From the NCBI GenBank assembly GCA_964534995.1, contig CAZHSC010000055.1:1-23768 (forward strand): a stretch of 23,768 nucleotides of DNA, given 5' to 3'. The position numbers and the translations under genes were made by a program. The notes beneath the pieces are model-generated. The model was given only the letters and a program-made list of their open reading frames with translations, was not told where the DNA came from and searched no databases. Positions 1 through 7,700 of this stretch are shown here, in pieces. Position 1 is the stretch's first letter. Every line of letters starts with the position of its first letter. The stretch is from JAJTFW01 sp964534995 (GTDB taxonomy: Bacteria > Bacteroidota > Bacteroidia > AKYH767-A > OLB10).

Positions 1-60
1 TACAAACGGGTAAAAATGCTTATTCCTTGTTTAGATAATATTTTTTCACGAATTTTATCT

Positions 61-89
61 GGGGCGGGGACGGCAGTCCCCCCGGCCCC
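61..89. repeat. GC-rich hairpin (inverted repeat)
   Basis: Positions 66-71 (GGGGAC) and 76-81 (GTCCCC) form a 6-bp stem around the loop GGCA. An outer GGGG (61-64) can pair with CCCC (86-89), leaving small bulges. Neither side is followed by a run of T, so it is not a classical intrinsic terminator. It could be an RNA structure at the end of a gene lying to the left of the window, or a dispersed intergenic element. Confidence 0.5.
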
Positions 90-402
90 GGGATGTGTTA
101 AGTTCGAAGTAATCCTGCCCTCAGCAATTCTCATTATAGAAGTATTGATCCTGTCTTGCCATGAAGGTACTTTAAACACCAGGGATTTTTAATATTCATA
201 ATGCACTTCATACCCTTTGTAACAGATTAACAGCCGGTGAAATTTTAAGCATGGGTCGTGAAGGTATCATCCAGCTGTTTGTAATGTGATGAAGGTTTTA
301 TTAGAGAATCCGTGCTGTAATTGCGTATTATCCTGCATGAATGTCCAACATGAATGCAGACCTTTTCCACCCCAATGGGAATATGCCTGCCGCTGCTGTT
401 AA

Positions 403-635
403 TCATTGTGTTGAAGTTGGATTTTGAACAGGATCTTTAACCTGAAATTTCAGGTGATGAATAAAGTAATCAGCGGCAGCTGCTTTATTCAGGTCCGTAC
501 AGCCATGGGTTTCCTGATTATTGGTATCATCTGATGTTGCAATGATGACTGTAGTGGTTTCGTTTTTTTTACGACATCTCCTTTCTGAGCGCCGAGATGC
601 TGCTTTTTGTCTCCCATTCGCATCCGATTAACCAT
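403..635 (-). pseudogene. Possible small gene with a -1 frameshift in an A8 tract
   Basis: Reading the minus strand from the ATG at 635-633, the frame gives a lysine-rich start of about 24 residues up to a run of eight A (positions 570-563). The same frame then ends after another 24 or so codons. If one base is added to the A run, the product continues for 77 residues to the TGA at 405-403, through TTTVIIATSDDTNN, a Cys-containing segment and KAAAADYFIHHLKF, which looks protein-like. I recognise no family. It may be a pseudogene, a phase-variable or slippage-expressed gene, a sequencing error, or a chance open frame. The 5' end lies only 33 bp from the divergent ABC gene. Confidence 0.25.
440..455. 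repeat. Perfect 16-bp palindrome
   Basis: The sequence ACCTGAAATTTCAGGT is its own reverse complement. It could be an operator for a dimeric regulator or just chance, since about one such palindrome is expected per 65 kb of random sequence. It falls inside the possible frameshifted minus-strand gene, about 215 bp upstream of the ABC ATPase start. Confidence 0.4.
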
Positions 636-644
636 TTTCTTCCC

Positions 645-652
645 TATTTTTG
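645..652 (+). promoter_or_regulatory. -7 promoter box upstream of the ABC ATPase gene
   Basis: TATTTTTG matches the Bacteroidota sigma-ABfr -7 consensus TAnnTTTG exactly. Transcription would start near 657, about 12 nt before the ATG at 669. I see no good -33 TTG at the usual spacing, so the call is moderate. Confidence 0.45.
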
Positions 653-668
653 AAGCAAAGCCTTCAAT

Positions 669-1385
669 ATGGAACCCATTATTAAAGTCAGGAATATTTC
701 ACGTATTTACAAAGTGGGCCTGGAAACCATTTATGCCTTGCGTTCCATTTCTCTCGATATTCACAAGAATGAATATGTCGCACTTATGGGTTCTTCCGGC
801 TCTGGTAAGTCAACGCTTATGAATGTGCTGGGCTGCCTCGATACCCCTTCCGGTGGTGAGTATTTCCTGAATGGTATTGAAGTGGCGCATATGAATGACA
901 ATGAGCTGGCCGAAATCAGAAATAAACAGATTGGCTTCGTTTTTCAGACTTTTAATTTATTGCCCCGCAGCACCGCACTCGAAAACGTGGCGCTGCCGCT
1001 CGTGTATGCCGGACTGGGCAAGGAGGAAAGGGATGCAAAAGCGCTGAAAGCGCTGCAGGATGTAGGTCTGGGCGACCGTGTGACCCACCGCCCCAATGAA
1101 CTTTCAGGCGGGCAACGGCAGCGGGTGGCCATCGCGCGGGCACTGGTAACCAATCCTTCTATTATCCTGGCTGATGAACCTACCGGTAACCTCGACTCTA
1201 AAACATCTGCCGAAATTATGGGCCTCCTGGCCGAGATTCATGACAAAGGCAACACCGTGATCCTGGTTACTCATGAAGAAGATATTGCCCGTTATGCCCA
1301 CAGGATCGTTCGCCTTAAAGATGGCCTGGTTGAATCCGATGGTGAGAATGTTAACCGAAATGCTGTATCAGCTGTTACACAGTAA
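669..1385 (+). CDS. ABC transporter ATP-binding protein, MacB/LolD type
   Basis: This 238-residue ATPase would power a MacB- or LolCDE/FtsX-type transporter at the inner membrane, moving lipoproteins or exported substrates outward rather than importing solutes. All nucleotide-binding motifs are present: Walker A GSSGSGKST (residues 41-49), Q-loop Q93, signature LSGGQ (145-149), Walker B IILADE (165-170), D-loop NLD and switch H202. The length and the pattern GCLDTPSGGEYFLNG are typical of this subfamily. No permease gene is adjacent. A MacB/FtsX-type permease without an ATPase lies at 20516-21772 and is a possible partner. The stop codon overlaps the start of the next gene (TAATG), so the two are probably co-translated. 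The ATG fits both the conserved N-terminus and a -7 box 17 nt upstream. The family is certain; the substrate is unknown. Confidence 0.93.
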   Translation: MEPIIKVRNISRIYKVGLETIYALRSISLDIHKNEYVALMGSSGSGKSTLMNVLGCLDTPSGGEYFLNGIEVAHMNDNELAEIRNKQIGFVFQTFNLLPRSTALENVALPLVYAGLGKEERDAKALKALQDVGLGDRVTHRPNELSGGQRQRVAIARALVTNPSIILADEPTGNLDSKTSAEIMGLLAEIHDKGNTVILVTHEEDIARYAHRIVRLKDGLVESDGENVNRNAVSAVTQ

Positions 1386-1933
1386 TGAAAATATATACCA
1401 AAACCGGTGATAAAGGCCAGACCTCTCTGATAGGAGGTACCCGCGTTCCCAAATACCACCTTCGCATTGAAGCCTATGGCACTGTGGATGAATTAAACTC
1501 ATGGATAGGGCTTCTTCGCGATCAACCCCTGGATGACCATAGTATTACCATTCTGATTGAAATCCAAGACCGTCTGTTTACCATCGGCGCTCACCTGGCC
1601 AGCGATCCTGATAAAAGCCGTATGAAATTGCCCGAACTGCAGGAGGCGGACGTAACCCTCCTCGAAAATGAAATCGATAAAATGGAGGAGGAACTTCCGG
1701 CCCTCAATTCATTTATTCTTCCGGGTGGTCATCCGGTGGTTTCCTACACACATATTACCCGTTGTGTTTGCAGGCGCTGCGAACGACTGGTAACCCAGTT
1801 GAAAGAGGAAACTACTATAAATGAAATAGTTGCTGTGTATTTAAACAGGCTCTCCGATTATCTATTTGTGCTCAGCCGCTTTGTGGCCATGCAAAACAAC
1901 GCCGCCGAAAGCCCCTGGTCACCCATAATGTGA
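1385..1933 (+). CDS. Cob(I)yrinic acid a,c-diamide adenosyltransferase (PduO type)
   Basis: This 182-residue cytoplasmic enzyme transfers the adenosyl group of ATP to cob(I)alamin and so makes adenosylcobalamin, the cofactor of methylmalonyl-CoA mutase. The family signature is clear: the N-terminal ATP-binding loop YTKTGDKGQTSLIGG (from residue 4), then EAYGTVDELNSWIG, LPGG, a central helix with CRRCER (usually CRRAER) and the C-terminal LNRLSDYLFVLSRF. The length matches bacterial PduO and human MMAB homologues. The ATG shares its A with the TAA of the ABC ATPase gene, which indicates translational coupling. No mutase or cobalamin-transport gene is nearby, so the coupling does not by itself show shared function. 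Confidence 0.93.
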   Translation: MKIYTKTGDKGQTSLIGGTRVPKYHLRIEAYGTVDELNSWIGLLRDQPLDDHSITILIEIQDRLFTIGAHLASDPDKSRMKLPELQEADVTLLENEIDKMEEELPALNSFILPGGHPVVSYTHITRCVCRRCERLVTQLKEETTINEIVAVYLNRLSDYLFVLSRFVAMQNNAAESPWSPIM

Positions 1934-2051
1934 AAAATCAAACTGAAAAATGTTGGTTTTTTAGTATTTCATTTTATTATTTTTGCGCCCCCCCTGTAGG
2001 GGATTTGAACCTTATCTGATTCTCATCGTTAAATATTAATTAATTTCTGCT

Positions 2052-2273
2052 ATGTATTGGACCCTTGAACTTGCTCAACATCTCGAAGATGCGCCATGGC
2101 CGGCAACTAAGGATGAATTGATTGATTATGCTATACGTTCAGGCGCTCCTATGGAAGTGATTGAAAACCTGCAGGAGTTGGAAGATGAAGGGGAACCCTA
2201 TGAGAATATTGAGGAAATATGGCCCGACTATCCTACCAAGGATGATTTCTTCTTCAATGAAGATGAATATTAA
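2052..2273 (+). CDS. DUF2795 family small acidic protein
   Basis: This 73-residue, strongly acidic cytoplasmic protein is of the DUF2795 type, common as a single gene in Bacteroidota. It shows the family pattern: an N-terminal helix (TLELAQHLEDAPWPA), then TKDELIDYAIRSGAP, then a helix with NLQELEDEGEPYENIEEIWPD. Many Asp and Glu residues lie in the last 15 positions. Its function is not known. It sits alone, 118 bp after the adenosyltransferase gene, and ends at a strong intrinsic terminator, so it is probably monocistronic. I see no convincing promoter box at the right distance from the ATG. Confidence 0.85.
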   Translation: MYWTLELAQHLEDAPWPATKDELIDYAIRSGAPMEVIENLQELEDEGEPYENIEEIWPDYPTKDDFFFNEDEY

Positions 2274-2285
2274 ATCGAATGTGAT

Positions 2286-2312
2286 AGCCCCTACTCAGGG
2301 GCTGTTTTTTTT
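2286..2312 (+). terminator. Intrinsic terminator after the DUF2795 gene
   Basis: A perfect 7-bp stem AGCCCCT/AGGGGCT (2286-2292 and 2297-2303) with loop ACTC is followed by a run of eight T (2305-2312). The T run is on the plus strand only, so it mainly serves the DUF2795 gene. The convergent pbpC gene ends 9 bp further on. Confidence 0.9.
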
Positions 2313-2320
2313 GAGAGGTC

Positions 2321-4603
2321 TCAGTAATACAGTACTTTTATAAAACTGTTGGTATTCCTTCCCTTATTATCTGTACATGATATTTTAACGGAGCCCTCAG
2401 GAGGAGTGAAAAAAATTTTTTCCCCGGCTTTCACGGTTTTGTAAAATATGTCATTGATAAACCAGCTGATTTCATTGACATCCGAACCTACCACACTACT
2501 TAATTCCAGCGACCGGGGTTCATCCTTTTCGATAAGATACTCCTGTCCGTCGGATATACTGGTAATACGGGGCTTGCTGCCTTCAAAGAGCCTGCTGCAG
2601 CTGCTCAGATGGGTAGGTGGCATCTTCACAGGAATGCCGTTTTCACGGTAGTAGGTTAGTATTTCAGGAGGGGGATTGTCATAGATTCTTTTCAGGTATC
2701 CGTTTTCAGGTAAACAGGAAGTACAATAACTGGTCTGCTCCTGTGCATCTGTGTAAATTTCTATCAGGTGCCGGCATGTTTCATTGCTGCTGATGCCGGG
2801 TAAAAAGTAGTCAATGACTTTTTCTGTACAAAGATCCCCCGGCGGCATTCCGCTTTTTGGACAGACATACCTGAGGTCAAGGTCTTTACCGGCCCTGTAC
2901 CAGCTGCCGCTACCGTTATAGTCAATACTGTTGAATACCTGAAACATCAATGGTGTTGCCATATCCGCACCCGTTAGTTCATTAACGCCCGTGCCGTCAA
3001 AATTTCCGGTCCAGACGCCAACGGTGTACTTTTTATTGTAAGCGATGCACCATCCGTCACGCCTTCCGTAAGAGGTTCCCGTCTTCCAGGCAACCTTCGG
3101 GATATGCAGGCTGTTTTCAAAAAGATTGGGCAGGTCGCAGCGGTTCATTTTGCTCAGTGTATTGCTTAGGATGAAGGCGGCGGAAGAACTGATCAGTTGA
3201 AACCGGCTGCGCCTGGGTTTTGTCGCTGCTATATAACGGATAGGAGAGTACGATCCATTGTTGGCGAAGGCGGAGTACAGCCCGCATAATTCTTCAAGCG
3301 AAACACCGCAGCCCCCCAGGATGCTGCTTAGTCCCAGGTGCCTTTGCTTTTCCATGGAGGCAAAACCCGCCTTCAGCAGGTTTTTCCTGAATGCGTCGAC
3401 GCCGGCCTTTTCGAGCAGTAGAACAGCCGGAATGTTTAATGATGCGGAAAGCGCGTCTTCCGCGCTGACAAGGCCGTGATATTTCCGGTCAAAATTTTCG
3501 GGACTGTAGCCCTGGTAATTTACCGGCACATCCGCCAGCATGCTCAGCGGGGTAATCATCCCCTGGTCGAAAGCCATGGCATAGATCAGGGGCTTTAGTG
3601 TGCTTCCCGGTGAACGTATGGCTTTGATGCCATCCACCTGCCCCGACCGGTAATGATCATTGTAGTCCTGACTGCCACAATAGGCCAGCACTTCCATTTT
3701 ATGATTGTCGATGACCAGCACTGCGGCATTGGAGATACCGGTGCCCTGCAGCCTTTTTGAGTGATTATAACATAACTGGCTTACCTTCATCTGCAGGTCG
3801 GCATCCAGGCTACTCCTGATTTCTACTTCACCAAAAGTGCTCACCAGCCTCCTCGAAAAATGGGGCGCCAGCGAAGGGAAGGGGCGCCGCTGCATTTCCA
3901 CAGGTTCCGATAAGGCCTGCTCCAGATCTTCCCTGCGGATGATGCCCTCGCGAAACAAGCGCCGCAACCACCGGTTTCTTTCAGGCAAGAGCGTTGAATT
4001 TCTTTTTCCCGGCCGCAGCGATGAGGGACGGTTGGGAATGATGGTGAGCAGGACCGCTTCCGCGGGACTCAGTAACGCCGGCGATTTACCGAAATAGATA
4101 TGGGAAGCTGCTTTTACCCCCTCTATATTTCCACCGTAAGGTACAAGGCTCAGGTAATAGGTGAGGATATCCTTTTTTGAGTAATGTAGTTCTAGTTGAA
4201 GGGCGCGGAATGCTTCAATGCACTTGTTGGGCAGATTCCTTTGGCGGGGTTCAAGCAGGCGCACTACCTGCATAGTGATGGTAGAGGCACCGGAAGTGCG
4301 TTGCGTTTGAAGGAGGTTGTTCCAGAAGGCTCTGGCAATGGCAAAGGGGTTGAAACCGGGATGATAGTAGAAGTACCGGTCTTCTTTCTTCAGCAGCGTT
4401 TTCAGTAAAAGGGAATCTACTTCTTCGGGCGGGCAGGGCATCCTCCATTTGTCATCTTTGCTGATGTACACGTTCAGCACCCTGCCCCTGCGGTCAAGCA
4501 CCGTGGGCGACCATGCAATACGAGGCTCGAAGGGGAAACTGATGTCAAGCAAAGCGTAGACTGTAAGTACAACGGCAGCGGATATCAGAAATCGTAGGAG
4601 CAT
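2321..4603 (-). CDS. pbpC: Penicillin-binding protein 1C
   Basis: This is a bifunctional class A PBP at the inner membrane, with a periplasmic GT51 glycosyltransferase and a transpeptidase that build peptidoglycan. From the ATG at 4603 it has 760 residues (E. coli PBP1C has 770). Order: membrane anchor (about 3-20), GT51 domain with EDRYFYYHPG (catalytic Glu about 74), GASTITMQ and YGGNIEGV, then the transpeptidase with STLK (334-337), SLN (388-390) and KTG (507-509). The C-terminal 150 residues resemble the BiPBP_C domain of PBP1C. All catalytic motifs are intact. A TTG at 4696 would add 31 residues and leave a 30-nt gap to the upstream gene; I prefer the ATG because TTG starts are rare here and the extension has no family character. 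It follows the alpha-2-macroglobulin gene as in the E. coli yfhM-pbpC pair and is probably co-transcribed with it. Confidence 0.93.
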   Translation of the reverse strand: MLLRFLISAAVVLTVYALLDISFPFEPRIAWSPTVLDRRGRVLNVYISKDDKWRMPCPPEEVDSLLLKTLLKKEDRYFYYHPGFNPFAIARAFWNNLLQTQRTSGASTITMQVVRLLEPRQRNLPNKCIEAFRALQLELHYSKKDILTYYLSLVPYGGNIEGVKAASHIYFGKSPALLSPAEAVLLTIIPNRPSSLRPGKRNSTLLPERNRWLRRLFREGIIRREDLEQALSEPVEMQRRPFPSLAPHFSRRLVSTFGEVEIRSSLDADLQMKVSQLCYNHSKRLQGTGISNAAVLVIDNHKMEVLAYCGSQDYNDHYRSGQVDGIKAIRSPGSTLKPLIYAMAFDQGMITPLSMLADVPVNYQGYSPENFDRKYHGLVSAEDALSASLNIPAVLLLEKAGVDAFRKNLLKAGFASMEKQRHLGLSSILGGCGVSLEELCGLYSAFANNGSYSPIRYIAATKPRRSRFQLISSSAAFILSNTLSKMNRCDLPNLFENSLHIPKVAWKTGTSYGRRDGWCIAYNKKYTVGVWTGNFDGTGVNELTGADMATPLMFQVFNSIDYNGSGSWYRAGKDLDLRYVCPKSGMPPGDLCTEKVIDYFLPGISSNETCRHLIEIYTDAQEQTSYCTSCLPENGYLKRIYDNPPPEILTYYRENGIPVKMPPTHLSSCSRLFEGSKPRITSISDGQEYLIEKDEPRSLELSSVVGSDVNEISWFINDIFYKTVKAGEKIFFTPPEGSVKISCTDNKGRNTNSFIKVLYY

Positions 4604-4726
4604 GGGTGAATTATGCAGTATTGGAAGAATGGTGCCCTGAGTGGTCGCTGTCTCCTCCCATGACCGGAACAGGGTGGTTTTCTGTTTTTTTTGCAACGGG
4701 CATACGGTATTGCTTTTCCGGGGATT

Positions 4727-7700
4727 TTACTTCACCGTGATCCTCCCCGCACCATGCATACTGTGGTACTCGCCCGAATACATCGCATCGGCGCTTACGG
4801 GCCCCATGACGTAGCTGCCCGGACTAACAGCCCTCACCACATAATAATAGTTTTGTGCTTGCTGTCCGATACCGGTGTAGATGTTGATCCTGTCATCACG
4901 CAGGTCGATGTGTTCGGAGGCGCTGTTGTCTTTGATCCAGTCCAGGTCAGGAAGGGCGCTCACACGCGGATTTTCAATTTCAAATCCGGCTGGAAGCAGG
5001 TCGCTAATTACTACATTTTCTACAAAGGATCTGCTGGTATTTTCGAGCGTTATTTTTACGATGATCAGGTCATTCTGATTGAAGCTGTTGTTCTTTATCT
5101 CCTGCCCGCTGCGGTTCATGAATGTTTTTCTCACTTTCAGCAACTGATCTTCCTGCAAATAGGAATTGTCGGCACGCAGCCCTTCACTGCTCCAGAAGTA
5201 ATACACATTGCCTTTACCCCGGGTGCTGATCCTGATTTTATTACCGGCTATTCCTTTGCGGATTACCAGGTCTTTACCGGTAAATAGATGTTTTTTCCCG
5301 TCACCGCTGCTGATTTCCGCGCTGATGTCGGATCCGGCGGCCTGCTTGCTGAACTTGCCCAGCGCGAGAAAGCTGAATGCCCGCTCCTGTGTGTTCAGGA
5401 AGTTTTTTCCGGACATTTCTTTGCTCAGGTTTCTTGCCAGCAGCCCCGCCTGTGGATGGTCAGGGTCAAAGCTTAACATGGCGTTAAGGGCCATTGCCAT
5501 GTCACGGATATAACTGTAATAACTGCCCCCGGTGCTCTGTACGCTTTTCTCGCCCTTAAATTCTTTCGGCAGCAGACTTGCATAGGTCTTGCGGTCGCCG
5601 GTAGCCAGGTAGGTAAAGGCCAACAGGTATTTTGAATCAATCGCCAGGTTGTGGAAAGATGATTTGTAGTAATTCATGGTGCTCCGGTCGGCCCTGTTGT
5701 TCAGCGCGAGTACATACAATGAGTAAAAAATATCTTTCGCCGCTAGTTTTCGGTTGTACAGGGTGTTAGAAGCATCGTAATACCATACCTCCTCCGTGTT
5801 TTTTTCTTTGACGTTTTTTTGAAGATAGCTTATCAGCTTTTCAAAGGCATTTTCGGGAACACTGTAACCTGCCTTCCTTGCTTCGGTGAGGAAGTGAGCA
5901 GCGTAGGCGCTGGTCCATCTGTTCCCACTGCTGTTTCCCGGCCAGGTAACAATTCCTCCCTGATAATGCTGGAGGCTGACGATTTTGTTGATACCGGCCT
6001 GTACGTTTTCCTGTACATGAATGGTGTGCCCCGGCTTATTGCTGATGGTTTTGGCGAGATCGGCGAAGTACAACTGCGGAAAAGAGGTGCTGATGATCTG
6101 TTCAGCACAGCCATGGGGATAGTCTAACAGGTACTTCATGTGATCGGCAAAACTGACCAGCGGCGATTTGCTGATGATGAGCTCACTGCTTTCAGATGCG
6201 GGTATGAAGCCACTTTCCAGTGAGATTTCAATACTTTCATTTCCTTTCAGACTCCCGTAGCCGTTACGCTTCTGTAGTCCGGTGGCAGGCCGTACGGTAA
6301 TTTCTGTTTTTTCACGATAGCTTTCATTTCCGTTTTTCACGGTGATGGTAAAAGATCCTTCCCCACCCTGGTTTCCGGCAATGACTTTGTAAAGGATACG
6401 CTTTTCATCTCCCGCCCTGATGCTGATGTTGTTTTCGGATGCCGCTGCTGATTTGATGGCGCCTGTTGTCTCGGCACGGATGCCCGCAACGATGGTTTGC
6501 CGTGTAGTATTGGTAAGGGTGACCGGTACAATTACCGTATCGCCCGGACTTGTAAACCTGGGCAGGGCGCTGCTGATTACTACCGGGTCGGCCACTTTAA
6601 TGTGCGCTTCCGCATTTCCGAAAGCATGATCGCTGTAGGCCACGGCCATTACGCGCAAGTCGCCGCTGAAAGCGGGTATGTCTACATCAAAGCTGGCCTG
6701 CCCCGCGGCATTGGTACGGAGGTGTCCGCTCCAGCAGGAAACGAGTTTTACTCTTTTGCTGGTAACCGGGTTTACGCGCTTTGCAAGGTCGTAGCCGTCA
6801 CCACCGCTGCTCGATCTGCGCAGCTTCAGATCCGGCAGGAGATAAGGATAGATGTCATAAGCGCCCACCGCCAGCGATTTTTTCTGATAGAAATATGGGT
6901 AAGGGTCGGGGGTTTTTGTGTCGTGCAGCTGCAGGATGCCTTCATCCACCACCGCCAGCGTAAGCTCAACTTCCCGCCCTGCTTTCGTTTTAACGCTGAT
7001 GCGTTGCCGCGTATTGGACCTTGATACCGGCGAAGCGCTTATGGATAACGGCAACCTGTTGTTGTGGTCTTCCACCATCAACGGAACCACGCCGTGGGCT
7101 ACGGTGAGCGGGATGGTGCCTTCGTCAGATTTACGGAATAGCGTAGCCGTTATATATACGTTGGGGAGATATTCCTTCTTTACCGGAATCACCAGCTCCG
7201 CTGTTTTTTTATCAGTGTTGAGGTAATAGTATTGAATCACCTCGTTTTGTTCTACTGTAACCAGCAAACGGCCGTTGAAGGGCGCTTTAAAAAGCAGCCT
7301 GGCATTGTCGCCGGGGGCATAGGACTTTTTGTCGCTGCTGATGTCAATAACGCCGTCTGTATTTACAGCGAAGGAATTGCTGCCGGTAAATCCACGGCCA
7401 TAGGCATAGAATTCCTCCTCCGTAAATTTTTCGGTACCGGGCAGGCTTACCCGCATGACGTATTCACCCGATTCACCTGGTGTAAACGGAACAATCAATT
7501 CTTGCGCGCCAATGGATACTTGTCTGTCCTGGATTATTTTTTCTTCCTTTTGGGATATATAATACAGGCGCCCTCCGTAATCACGTTGCAGCACATTGTG
7601 GTAGTTTATTTTCACGATGCGCACCTGTGCCGTTGCGGATATGGTTTTACCCTGCGGGTTCAGTGCAATGATCCCCAGTTGCAGGGACTGGCCTATTCCT

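Larger units (their letters stand above)
1..668. other. Left-end intergenic region without an intact gene
   Basis: No open frame longer than about 50 codons with recognisable protein character lies here. Positions 1-60 are AT-rich, 61-89 form a GC-rich hairpin, and 100-400 show nothing I can assign. A possible frameshifted small gene lies at 403-635 (minus). A perfect 16-bp palindrome is at 440-455. A Bacteroidota-type -7 box at 645-652 precedes the ABC ATPase gene. The stretch may be the decayed remains of a small gene plus regulatory DNA. This is inference. Confidence 0.5.

Noticed and set aside
1986..2012. tRNA-like 3' arm on the minus strand (GGTTCAAATCC) next to a CCCC/GGGG hairpin
   Set aside because: Only two base pairs of a T-stem can form and no acceptor, D or anticodon arm is present. 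It might be an old attachment-site remnant but nothing else supports that.
4691..5287. A 198-codon open frame on the plus strand
   Set aside because: Antisense to the 3' end of the macroglobulin gene; the product has no family features.
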